Positions 56,708-64,000 of a DNA stretch of 64,000 nucleotides are shown here, piece by piece (the stretch's first letter is position 1; the number at the start of each line of letters is the position of its first letter). The stretch covers positions 62,001 to 126,000 of the forward strand of contig NZ_JAPZSK010000002.1 of NCBI RefSeq assembly GCF_027531815.1, written 5' to 3'. This DNA is from Gemmatimonas sp. Its GTDB lineage: Bacteria; Gemmatimonadota; Gemmatimonadetes; Gemmatimonadales; Gemmatimonadaceae. The notes under the pieces were generated by a model. It searched no databases, was not told where the DNA came from, and saw only the letters and a program-made list of their open reading frames with translations. A program made the translations under genes and the position numbers.

Positions 56708-57670
56708 TCAGCGCGTACCGAGCGCGCCATCGCGAGCCGGCTGCAGCGGGGTGGTCCCCAGACTCGTCAGCGGCGCCGGATCATTGCGCAGCGCCGCCCA
56801 GAGCGGGATGACCATGGCGATGGTGCCGAGTACGCCGGCCGGCACCATGTCCCAGCGGAAACAGATCGCGATGGGCAGCAGGCCGTTGATGGCGTACAAG
56901 GCGATCGGCAGGCGGTGCGGTGCCACCTTGGCCACCCACTCCGACGGCGGCACGAAGGCAAGCATGACCCGCGCCACCAGGATACCGGTGAGCAGCCACC
57001 CGAGCCAATTGGTGATGGGCATGCCGAAGAAGATGGGATTGCCGATCCACTGCTCGAACTGCGAGCGGTTGGACAGGTCCCCGATCTCCCAGAACCAGTG
57101 GTTCGTCTTCGCCATGGCCGGGTCCATGGACACGTCCCACAGCGTGAGCACCACGCCGCCCACCAGTGACCACCACCACTTGGAGACGTTGTCGTCCGTC
57201 CCCTTGAGGAAGCGGCCGCAAATCGCGAGCGACGCGACGAGCATGTAGAACCACGACGTCGGGATGTTGAACGGCACCTTGCCGCCGATCTTGTATCCCA
57301 ATTGGCTGCTGTACTCGTACGCGCCGAACGGATAATCCCACCGCGTGCCCACGTACTCCGACGTGAGCGCCAGGATGAAGGCCACGAGGAAGGTGATCAC
57401 CGCTTTGCGCGTCCCCACGGCCCACGCGAGGAAGGCGAGGCCGGAGATGGCTCCCAGCGTGACCGTGGTGGCGCCGCCGTAGGTGAAGCCCATGGCCATC
57501 ACCTTCTGGTTCTGCGGCGTCTGCAACCACTCCGGATATGGGGGCAGCAGGAACGTGGCAAAGGCGAACGCGGAAAACGCACTGAAAAACAGATGCCCCA
57601 GCAGGGTGATCGACGCGATCTTGAAGAGCGTCGACTTCGTACTGTCCTGTTGGTCTGTGTACAGGGTCAT
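56708..57670 (-). CDS. cruF: CruF-type carotenoid 1,2-hydratase
   Basis: 320 residues with about eight hydrophobic helices. The TSEYVGTRWDYPFGAYEYS block and WDVSMDPAMAKTNHWFWE are typical of the CruF/DUF422 family, which adds water to the psi end of acyclic or monocyclic carotenoids. With crtB 12 bases upstream and crtI downstream it fits synthesis of hydroxylated acyclic carotenoids; Gemmatimonas species are reported to make oscillol-type glycosides, which need such hydration. No glycosyltransferase or 2-hydroxylase is in this window. Confidence 0.85.
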   Translation of the reverse strand: MTLYTDQQDSTKSTLFKIASITLLGHLFFSAFSAFAFATFLLPPYPEWLQTPQNQKVMAMGFTYGGATTVTLGAISGLAFLAWAVGTRKAVITFLVAFILALTSEYVGTRWDYPFGAYEYSSQLGYKIGGKVPFNIPTSWFYMLVASLAICGRFLKGTDDNVSKWWWSLVGGVVLTLWDVSMDPAMAKTNHWFWEIGDLSNRSQFEQWIGNPIFFGMPITNWLGWLLTGILVARVMLAFVPPSEWVAKVAPHRLPIALYAINGLLPIAICFRWDMVPAGVLGTIAMVIPLWAALRNDPAPLTSLGTTPLQPARDGALGTR

Positions 57671-57682
57671 GCGAACTGCACC

Positions 57683-58678
57683 TCAGGCAAGACGGACAAG
57701 TGCATCGGCGTTGGACGATGCCGTGTTGGGTTCCCACACGATGCGCGGGCCATGGCCCAGCGCGGACAGATCGGGCGTGGGGGCGCGGTACCGCCACGCG
57801 TTCCAGAGTATGCCCACGCGCGCGAGTCGACCAATGCGGGCTCGCGACGAGATGGTGTCGTATCCCTGGGCTTCGATGGCGGACAGGATGCCGGCGTAGC
57901 CCGTCGCGCAAGCAGCCGCGCACCGCTGGGCGTCGGCATCGAGCAGGGCAATGCCGGGCATGGCCGCCGCGTACAACGCGCGCGCCCGGCTGACCTCGAA
58001 GGCCATGAGCTTGGCCCACGACGCATGGCGCGCCAATGCGGGATCGCGCGCCAGCACATCCTGCGCCGTCAGCCCGAAGCGCGCCATATCCTCAGCCGGC
58101 AGGTAGCAGCGCCCGCGTCCCGCATCCTCACCCACATCCCGCAGGATGTTGGTGAGCTGCATGGCGGTACCCAGCGTGCGCGCATACTGGATGGCCTTGA
58201 CCCGCATCGCCGGACCAGCCGGCACACCAAAGACGTAGGTGCACATCTCACCCACCGAACTCGCCACCCCTTCGCAATACTGCTCGAGCTCGGGCCACGT
58301 TTCGTATGTGTGCGCCTCGAGATCGCGACCCACGCCATCGAGCAGCTCGAAGAGGGGGGCGGGGGACACCTCGTACGCTCGCGTCACCCACGCCATTTCA
58401 CGGAAGATGGGACCCGACGGGCGCCCATCGAGCGCGGCCTGCAACTGCTCACGGTACGCGTCGAGCTGCAGGCGCAGCGCCACGAGATTGCCGTGATCGG
58501 CCTGATCCACGAGGTCGTCGGCGACGCGGCAGAAGGCGTACAGCGCGTACGCCGCACGGCGCTTTTCCAATGGCAGCAGCTTGCTGGCCAGCGAGAAGGT
58601 GCGCGCATGCGCCATCGTGATGCGCGCGCACTCCGCCGCATCGGTGTGCGCATTGCTGCGCGTGGCGGGTGCGATCAT
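57683..58678 (-). CDS. crtB: Phytoene synthase
   Basis: 331 residues. Joins two geranylgeranyl diphosphates to phytoene. Asp-rich motifs: YAFCRVADDLVDQAD and NILRDVGEDAGRGRCYLPAE, plus the YEGVASSVGEMC-like region (YCEGVASSVGEM). Squalene synthase is excluded mainly by context with crtI and cruF. It heads the crtB-cruF transcript. Its upstream region holds two TGT-N12-ACA palindromes and a terminator of the susD gene. Confidence 0.9.
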   Translation of the reverse strand: MIAPATRSNAHTDAAECARITMAHARTFSLASKLLPLEKRRAAYALYAFCRVADDLVDQADHGNLVALRLQLDAYREQLQAALDGRPSGPIFREMAWVTRAYEVSPAPLFELLDGVGRDLEAHTYETWPELEQYCEGVASSVGEMCTYVFGVPAGPAMRVKAIQYARTLGTAMQLTNILRDVGEDAGRGRCYLPAEDMARFGLTAQDVLARDPALARHASWAKLMAFEVSRARALYAAAMPGIALLDADAQRCAAACATGYAGILSAIEAQGYDTISSRARIGRLARVGILWNAWRYRAPTPDLSALGHGPRIVWEPNTASSNADALVRLA

Positions 58679-58812
58679 GCCACCGAACTCGGAAGACGCC
58701 GAGGTTTCATCGAAGCGATGTCAGGCAGGGATGACGAAGATGGCACAGGCTGGCCCGGAAACCGCAGTGATCCCCGGCACGAGCTTAACGCAGGACGGGA
58801 CAACGGGTTCCT

Positions 58813-58828
58813 GCCCCCCACGGGGGGC
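58813..58828 (-). other. GC hairpin in the predicted crtB leader
   Basis: GCCCCCC (58813-58819) and GGGGGGC (58822-58828) pair around two bases. It lies ~135 bases before the crtB ATG, within the long leader predicted from the -10 at 58853. It is GC-only, with no U-run, so its meaning is open. No gene is seen in 58679-58994. Confidence 0.35.
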
Positions 58829-58852
58829 GAAAACGCGACGGCTCCGGGGATG

Positions 58853-58880
58853 ATAATGAACCTGTGACCGCTTGGTCCAA
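58853..58880 (-). promoter_or_regulatory. Candidate crtB promoter
   Basis: Minus strand: TTGGAC (58875-58880), 16 bases, CATTAT (58853-58858). Both hexamers are moderate. The start would be near 58846, leaving a ~167-base leader. The nearest TGT-N12-ACA site begins two bases upstream of this -35. Confidence 0.35.
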
Positions 58881-58881
58881 C

Positions 58882-58924
58882 TGTCAACTGATTCTTACAG
58901 CGCCAGTGTCACGGATAATTGACA
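58882..58924. promoter_or_regulatory. Two TGT-N12-ACA palindromes upstream of crtB (PpsR/CrtJ-type sites)
   Basis: TGTCAACTGATTCTTACA (58882-58899) and TGTCACGGATAATTGACA (58907-58924) both read TGT-N12-ACA, and the second is symmetric over TGTCA-N8-TGACA. Seven bases separate them. TGT-N12-ACA is the known binding site of PpsR/CrtJ, redox- and light-responsive repressors of pigment genes; CrtJ binds paired sites cooperatively. They sit just upstream of the proposed crtB -35. Binding by such a regulator here is inference. Confidence 0.55.
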
Positions 58925-58935
58925 GGGTGGCCGAC

Positions 58936-58972
58936 AAAAGGGGGAGGAGCCGCGATGGCCCCTCCCCCCTTT
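58936..58972 (-). terminator. Terminator of the susC-susD transcript
   Basis: AAAAGGGGGAGG (58936-58947) pairs with CCTCCCCCCTTT (58961-58972) with one bulged C, with an inner GCC/GGC; on the minus strand the stem ends in CCTTTTGTC. It lies 22 bases after the susD stop. Confidence 0.7.
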
Positions 58973-58994
58973 ACACGTCCCGCATGCCGGCGAC

Positions 58995-60254
58995 TCAGGT
59001 GCGCATGTTGGGGTTGTTGTCACGCTCAACGAACGGAATCGGATAACAGGTGTCCGTTCCCGTGTTGCCGATGCCGGGCTTGAAGTACGGCTGTCCGGTC
59101 GCCGTCACGCCCGCCGTGGCCGCCGGGTCGCGGCGGAAGTCGGCCACGCGCTTGCCTTCGAGATAGAAGTCATAGCCGCGCTGCGTGAACAGCTCGCGCT
59201 TCACGCTCGCCGCGTCCTGCGGACCGCTGTAGGGCACCAGGCCGGCTGCCGCCCGGCGGGCGTTGATCAGCGTCAGCTGGGTGGTCACGTCCCCCGACGC
59301 CTCGGCCGCGATGTAGTCGGCTTCCAGCTTGCTCGCGAGGCGGATGGGCGCCGCATAGCCGGGGAACTTGAACTGCTGGTGGAAACCACCCGGCACGGGA
59401 TCCTGGGGCTGCGCCGTGGGCGCGGGCGTACCGCCCTGCACACGGTACGGCACGCGCGGATCGTTCGTGCGCCAGAACGGGGCCACGCTGATCGACCCAC
59501 GGTCGAAGCTGAAGAACCACAGGTCGTTCGACAGGCGGGCCCGGTTACCCGGGTCGTCGGTGTAGCGCATGGTGAACTCAAAGCCGGCCGGCACCGCCGC
59601 GGCATCCGCCGCCGCCCCGGCGTTGTCCCGGCGCTGCAGGCGCGCGCGAGCACGGCCTACGAGGGCCAGGTTCGCCAGCGACGCACCTTCCGCCGTTCCG
59701 TTGGCGCGCCCCACCTCGATGCCGCGGGTGAGCCAGAACGACGCCGAATCGAGCATCTGATTCGTGTTGAGTTCCGGCCCCGACGAGAAGCTGCCGGTGC
59801 AGAAATCGCTGGCCATCTGCAGCATGGCGAAGCCGCGGAACGTGGCCGCACGCGCCACGCTGATGTTGGTGTTCGGGTTCGGCAGCGCGAGGTCGAGCAC
59901 CTGCTTGGCCGAGGCGATGGCGCGAGACAGCGGCGCCCACACGTCACCGTTGAGCGACCCGTTGAGTGGCGTGATGTTGCGAACGCCGAACTCGTTGCGC
60001 GTGGGGAACGTGTCGGACACGTTCGCCTCGCCGCTGAACCAGGCGCCGTACATCGCGAGCAGCCCGAACATGTCGACGAAATTCTGCTGCGCCGACAGCG
60101 CCAGGGTGTTGCCGCTCGACACCGGGTCCACCGTGGAGGCGTCGATGACGTTGGGATTGGTCACGGTGACGAACTCGTCACCGCAGGCGGTCGCGCCGAG
60201 GGCGAGTACCGCACCCGCCGCCGTGCGCGAAACCGCGCGGACGATCTTCTTCAT
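58995..60254 (-). CDS. SusD/RagB-type outer-membrane lipoprotein
   Basis: 419 residues. Signal peptide with lipobox LALGATAC, so the cysteine is lipidated and the protein sits on the outer membrane. Helical SusD-like body: NTLALSAQQNFVDMFGLLAM, SRAIASAKQVLDLAL, and the C-terminal LFTQRGYDFYLEGKRVADFR with CYPIPFVERDNNPN, as in SusD/RagB proteins. It caps the SusC barrel encoded 13 bases upstream and captures the substrate, probably a glycan, peptide or other oligomer; no degrading enzymes are adjacent, so the substrate is unknown. Confidence 0.85.
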   Translation of the reverse strand: MKKIVRAVSRTAAGAVLALGATACGDEFVTVTNPNVIDASTVDPVSSGNTLALSAQQNFVDMFGLLAMYGAWFSGEANVSDTFPTRNEFGVRNITPLNGSLNGDVWAPLSRAIASAKQVLDLALPNPNTNISVARAATFRGFAMLQMASDFCTGSFSSGPELNTNQMLDSASFWLTRGIEVGRANGTAEGASLANLALVGRARARLQRRDNAGAAADAAAVPAGFEFTMRYTDDPGNRARLSNDLWFFSFDRGSISVAPFWRTNDPRVPYRVQGGTPAPTAQPQDPVPGGFHQQFKFPGYAAPIRLASKLEADYIAAEASGDVTTQLTLINARRAAAGLVPYSGPQDAASVKRELFTQRGYDFYLEGKRVADFRRDPAATAGVTATGQPYFKPGIGNTGTDTCYPIPFVERDNNPNMRT

Positions 60255-60267
60255 GGGATGGTTGCGG

Positions 60268-63200
60268 TCAGAAGTTGAGATTGAAACGGAGCACCGAGCG
60301 GCGCGGCAGCGGCGCCGTGAGGAAGTCTTCGCGCGCGAAGGCACCCGTCTGCGCGTTCACTTCCGGATCGGCCCCCGAGAAGTCGCTCCACAGGCGCACG
60401 TTCTGGAACGCCAGCGTCACCGAGGCACCCTGCACGCGCTTGCCCAGCTTGTCCATCAGAAAGCGCGGCACATCGTACGTGGCGGACAGTTCGCGCAGGC
60501 GCACGAAGTCGCCACGCTCGATGTAGGGCTCGCGAGCGTCGTTCACCGGCACCGCCGACCCGTTGGCTTCCGACACGAACGGGCCGAACCGGCGCAGCCG
60601 CTCTTCGGCCGGCAGGGCCGTGGGGTCGAGGCGCAGGTTCGAACGCACCAGCTGCGTCTCGCGGAAGAAGCGCGTGTTGTTGTACACCACGAAGTCACGC
60701 TTCGCGTCCAGCAGCGCGGCGATGCGCAGATTCTTGAAGAGCGTCAGGGTGTTCGTGATGTTCCACTCGAGCGTCGGGAACAGGTTGCCCACCGGCTCGA
60801 GCGTATCGCTCACGACCACGCGGTTGGCCGCGGCGTCGACCGAGCGCACGCGCTTGGCCACCATCACGCCGAGCTGCTGCCCCTTGAGGGCGCGACCCAC
60901 GCCACCAAGCGCGAAGGGCGAGATGCCACCGAGGCTCGTCAGCTCGTTGCGCAGCGTGTTGGCCGCACCACGCACATCCCAGCGCACGTTGCGCTTGTTC
61001 ACCGCCGTCACGTTGACCGCGACTTCCACACCCTGGTTCAGCACCGAGCCGAGATTCGCCAGCGGGTTGGCGTTGAAGCCAAGCGACGGCGGAATCGGAC
61101 GGGCGATGATCAGATCCTGCGTGGTCTTGCGGAAGAACGTGACTTCCGTCGACACCTTGTTGTCGAAGAAGCCGGCATCGAGCCCCGCTTCGAACTCCGT
61201 ACCCCGCTCGGGCTTGAGGTCGGCGTTGCCGGGGTTGCCGAGCACGGCACCGGCGAGCGTCGTGCCGGTGATGTTGTACGACGCCGCGGCCAGCGTGGTG
61301 AGCGCGTCACCCGGGTTCGGCGAGCGACCCGTGGTGCCGTACGCGGCGCGGAGACGCAGCGTGTTCACGAAGCGGGTCAGGGGGGAGAAGAACCCTTCTT
61401 CGCTGATCGCCCACGAACCGCCGATCTTGGGGAGCACGAAGCTCGGCGCCTGGTCACCGAACGACGAGTTGCGGTCGATGCGCACACCCACCTGCAGGAA
61501 GCGCTTGTTCTGGTTGCCGATCTGCAGCTGGCCGAGGTAGCCGTACTGACGCTGCTCCGTGAAGCCGCCACCGCCCGTGGTCTGCGACGCCGAGCCGATC
61601 GAGTTGTTCGCGTTGGTCACGAAGCCGATGCCGGTGGCGTTCAGATTCGTGTTGCGGGTCGAGATGACCTGGAGGCCGAACGAGAGGTTCGTTTCCCAGT
61701 CGCTCCCCCACTGCTTCTTCATGTTGCCCAGGTAGTCGAACGTGTAGCGCTCGGCGCCGCGCGACGTTTGGGCGTTGCTGCCACCGTCGGTCAGACCGCC
61801 ATACCAGAGGCTGTCGTTGCGCGGGAAGAAGCTGGTCTGCAGGTCGTTCGCGAAGTCGAGACCGCCGGTGAACCGGTTGGTGAACCAGTCGGTGGGCGCG
61901 TAGTTGGCCGTGATGCTCGACGTGACGCGCTTGGAGAGCAGCTGGCGATACACCGAGTTGATGGCGTTGAACTGGCGGTTGGAGAACCAGCCGTTGTTCG
62001 ACAGCCCGGCGTTCGGCCCGTCATTGCGGGTGGCGGGGCTGCCCAGCAGGGCGCCGCCGATCCAGCCGAAGATGTTGTTGTCGTTGTCCGGAAGGCGCGT
62101 GGCCGTTTGCACGAGGCCAAGACCGATGTCGAAGTTGAGCTTCGAGTTGGCGATATAGTTGGCGTTCGTGCGGAGGTTGTAGCGGTTGAAGCTTTCGTTG
62201 GGGAGCGTGCCCGACGAGTTGTCCGACCCGTAGTTGAGGGCAAAGCCGTAGTTCTGGCCGCCACCCCGGATGCCGTAGTTCACGAGCCGCTCCGTGCCGT
62301 CGCGGAAGGCGCCGACGCGCTCGAGCGGGTTGTCGCTCACCAAGTCACCAACCGCGCGACCGCGGCAGAGCGGGTTGGTGCTCGTGGGGGCCACGGTCGC
62401 CGCCGTGCAATTGGCGTAGTTGTCGGGGATGTCCCAGTACGACACGCTCGACGTGCCCTGCTCGGCGCGCAGCGTCTGCTGGAAGCTGCCCGAACCCGCC
62501 TTGCCCTTCTTGGTGATGATCTGGATCACGCCGGCTGAGGCGTCGGCACCGTAGAGCGTCGCCGCCGCGGGGCCCTTCACCACCTCGATGCTTTCGATTT
62601 CATCGGGGTTGAGGTCGTTGAAGCGGTCGTAGGCCTGCCCCGACTGCCCGGACCCGATGATGCCTTCGTTCACGCGCACGCCATCGATGAAGACAAGCGG
62701 CTGGTTCGACAGGTTGATCGAGGAAGCACCACGGATGCGGATCTGCGTGGCCGTGCCCTTCGTGCCCGACTGCGAGCTGAGCGCCACACCGGGCACGCGC
62801 GACTGCAGCAGGTTGGCCACGTTCGTGACGGGCGCGTCCTTGATGATGTCCGCCGCCGTAACGGAGGCGACGAGCGCCGACTGCGCCTTGCGCTCCTGGT
62901 TGCCGGCGGTGCCGGTCACGACCACTTCGGACAGGTTGATGGCCGACGTGGACATCTCGAAGTTGAGACTGGTCGTCGTGCCGGCGGTGACGGTGGCTGT
63001 CTGCGTGACCGACTTGTAGCCGATGCGCAGGGCGGCGACGCTGACGCTACCCGCCCGAACGTTCAGCAGGCGGTACTCACCATCCTTGTTGGTGGGAGCG
63101 GCCAGCATGGTTCCTACGAGAGAAATCCGAACATCCGAAATTGGCAGCTTGGTGGCGGCGTCGATCACCTTGCCGCTGATGGTACCGGTGGGCGCCTGCT

Positions 63201-63276
63201 GCGCGCCCAACGATCCCGCCAGGACCAGGGAGGTTACCGCTGCTGCCCAACGGGTAATGCTCAACCGATGGGACAT
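60268..63276 (-). CDS. SusC/RagA-type TonB-dependent outer-membrane transporter
   Basis: 1002 residues. Signal peptide ending SLVLAGSLGAQQ. Then a carboxypeptidase-regulatory-like domain (TGTISGKVIDAATKLPISDV), a TonB plug (VANLLQSRVPGVALSSQSG, RIRGASSINLSNQPLVFIDG, RFNDLNPDEIESIEVVKGPA) and a long beta-barrel ending in the terminal aromatic LRFNLNF. Imports a substrate captured by the SusD partner, powered by TonB. The start is the ATG at 63276; the frame is open upstream but reads non-homologous sequence. Predicted promoter at 63400-63428. Confidence 0.92.
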   Translation of the reverse strand: MSHRLSITRWAAAVTSLVLAGSLGAQQAPTGTISGKVIDAATKLPISDVRISLVGTMLAAPTNKDGEYRLLNVRAGSVSVAALRIGYKSVTQTATVTAGTTTSLNFEMSTSAINLSEVVVTGTAGNQERKAQSALVASVTAADIIKDAPVTNVANLLQSRVPGVALSSQSGTKGTATQIRIRGASSINLSNQPLVFIDGVRVNEGIIGSGQSGQAYDRFNDLNPDEIESIEVVKGPAAATLYGADASAGVIQIITKKGKAGSGSFQQTLRAEQGTSSVSYWDIPDNYANCTAATVAPTSTNPLCRGRAVGDLVSDNPLERVGAFRDGTERLVNYGIRGGGQNYGFALNYGSDNSSGTLPNESFNRYNLRTNANYIANSKLNFDIGLGLVQTATRLPDNDNNIFGWIGGALLGSPATRNDGPNAGLSNNGWFSNRQFNAINSVYRQLLSKRVTSSITANYAPTDWFTNRFTGGLDFANDLQTSFFPRNDSLWYGGLTDGGSNAQTSRGAERYTFDYLGNMKKQWGSDWETNLSFGLQVISTRNTNLNATGIGFVTNANNSIGSASQTTGGGGFTEQRQYGYLGQLQIGNQNKRFLQVGVRIDRNSSFGDQAPSFVLPKIGGSWAISEEGFFSPLTRFVNTLRLRAAYGTTGRSPNPGDALTTLAAASYNITGTTLAGAVLGNPGNADLKPERGTEFEAGLDAGFFDNKVSTEVTFFRKTTQDLIIARPIPPSLGFNANPLANLGSVLNQGVEVAVNVTAVNKRNVRWDVRGAANTLRNELTSLGGISPFALGGVGRALKGQQLGVMVAKRVRSVDAAANRVVVSDTLEPVGNLFPTLEWNITNTLTLFKNLRIAALLDAKRDFVVYNNTRFFRETQLVRSNLRLDPTALPAEERLRRFGPFVSEANGSAVPVNDAREPYIERGDFVRLRELSATYDVPRFLMDKLGKRVQGASVTLAFQNVRLWSDFSGADPEVNAQTGAFAREDFLTAPLPRRSVLRFNLNF

Positions 63277-63309
63277 CAACTTCTCCAGAGAGTGGAACAG
63301 AGGAGGAGG

Positions 63310-63333
63310 GCCCCGCAGCGAAACGGGCGGGGC
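63310..63333 (-). other. Stem-loop in the susC leader
   Basis: GCCCCGC (63310-63316) pairs with GCGGGGC (63327-63333) around a ten-base loop, ~34 bases before the susC ATG. It could slow ribosome access, but no evidence beyond the pairing. Confidence 0.3.
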
Positions 63334-63399
63334 GAGGAGGGGAACGCGCCGTGAGCGACGACGGGCCGGTTGGGGGGCCAGTCGCGCCGACACGGGACG

Positions 63400-63428
63400 A
63401 AGATAGATGCTAACCGATAAGTTCTCAA
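63400..63428 (-). promoter_or_regulatory. Predicted promoter of susC-susD
   Basis: Minus strand: TTGAGA (63423-63428), 17 bases, TATCTT (63400-63405): 5/6 and 4/6 matches to the sigma-70 consensus at ideal spacing, in the most AT-rich patch of this gap. Leader about 117 bases. Confidence 0.55.
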
Positions 63429-63704
63429 AGAGTAGACAGCGGGCGCGGATCGGCCCATCCAACGTCTGGCCTGGCAGGGCTGAATGGTGTGAGGCAACCG
63501 GCCACGGTTGCGTATGTTCCTGTGTCTGGAACGGCGGGGCCTCGATGGTGATGGCGCCTTGACGGGGGCTGGTACCGGGGTTCACGTTCGCGGATCCGGC
63601 AAGGTGTGTGGATCAGCCTGCCGGATGCTCCCCGCCGGGGGCAGCGTCGTGCCCAGTCCCGCCCCCCAGTCTCCACACAGGCTGCACTCCCCAGTGCCTG
63701 CTCG
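63429..63704. other. Intergenic region upstream of nuoA
   Basis: No gene recognised on either strand; overlapping frames are short shadows. One short inverted repeat is visible (ATCCGGCA 63594-63601 with TGCCGGAT 63619-63626). The nuoA promoter must be here but I cannot locate it. Confidence 0.4.
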
Positions 63705-64000
63705 ATGACGCCGTATCTCACATTTCTGCTCTATCTGACCGCCATTGTCGGCTTTGTCGGCCTGGCGCTGTCGTTGAACGCTCTGCTGGGCCCCAAACCG
63801 GCAGGCACGTCCACCAAGCTGGAGCCCTTCGAGTGCGGCGCCACGCCCGTGGATGTCATCAATGTGAAGGCCGTCCCCATCAAGTATTACGCGGTGGCCA
63901 TCGCGTTCCTGCTGTTCGACCTCGAAACCATGTTCCTGTTCATCTGGGCCCTCGGAGCACGCCCGCTCTCCGGGTTCATGGTGTTCACGTTCTTCCTGTT
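63705..64000 (+). CDS. nuoA: NADH-quinone oxidoreductase subunit A, partial at the right edge
   Basis: The ATG at 63705 opens a frame that runs off the window (98 residues seen). Helix 1 (LTFLLYLTAIVGFVGLALSL), the conserved EPFECGATP loop and IKYYAVAIAFLLFDLETMFL with FIWALGA are diagnostic for NuoA of complex I, which has three membrane helices. The C-terminal end is missing. It probably begins a nuo operon and fits a respiratory organism using menaquinone, made by the ubi-type genes earlier in the window. Confidence 0.92.
   Translation, partial: MTPYLTFLLYLTAIVGFVGLALSLNALLGPKPAGTSTKLEPFECGATPVDVINVKAVPIKYYAVAIAFLLFDLETMFLFIWALGARPLSGFMVFTFFL

Noticed and set aside
58679-58994. Photosynthesis gene cluster next to crtB
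   Set aside because: PpsR-type sites are present, but no bch, puf, acsF or puh gene is in the window.
59764-62538. 924-codon open frame on the plus strand opposite susC/susD
   Set aside because: It is antisense to the clear SusC/SusD proteins, rich in Arg/His/Ala and without any motif; a shadow of high GC.

Overview
The window looks like a chromosomal segment of a Gemmatimonadota bacterium, most likely Gemmatimonas or a close relative. This is inferred from high GC, a SusC/SusD-type outer-membrane pair, a serine/threonine kinase fused to TPR repeats, menaquinone-type UbiE/D/A/X genes, lipid A-type sugar genes and an acyclic carotenoid set (crtB, cruF, crtI). I see no rRNA, tRNA, CRISPR array, transposase or phage gene. 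Most genes are housekeeping genes in short operons with overlapping stop/start codons.

Layout. 1-4.3 kb: cell-wall enzymes (a degenerate and an intact L,D-transpeptidase-like protein, two M15-type peptidases) and two small proteins. 4.3-12 kb: guaB, an amino acid permease, a DHH phosphoesterase, Mrp, a MATE transporter and a SAM hydrolase. 12.3-14.3 kb (minus): ECF sigma factor, anti-sigma factor, membrane protein. 14.5-19.5 kb: ubiE-ubiD-ubiA-ubiX and two small genes. 19.6-23.2 kb (minus): purD, mutM, a Cho-like nuclease. 23.3-29.9 kb: receptor kinase, an M48-like protein without its zinc motif, metB, an acyl-CoA-synthetase-like remnant. 30-35 kb: glmM, glmS, prfC. 35.3-44.9 kb: an unknown coiled-coil protein, dtd, metZ, maf, the operon trpE/cyclase/sugar kinase/glycosyltransferase, and a Nudix gene. 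45-54.5 kb: tig-clpP and clpX-lon-engB-lipoprotein, split by an oppositely oriented membrane-protein/P450 pair. 54.7-58.7 kb: carotenoid genes. 59-63.3 kb: susD/susC. The right edge holds the start of nuoA.

The most unusual signals lie between genes. At least eight gene ends carry long imperfect inverted repeats, several with short tandem words in their arms and a terminator-like hairpin in the middle. Three pairs of these are related to each other in sequence although 8-31 kb apart. Upstream of crtB are two adjacent TGT-N12-ACA palindromes, the form recognised by PpsR/CrtJ regulators. Seven genes have a TANNNT hexamer 5-9 nt before the start codon, suggesting leaderless mRNAs. lon seems to start at a CTG that overlaps the clpX stop codon.
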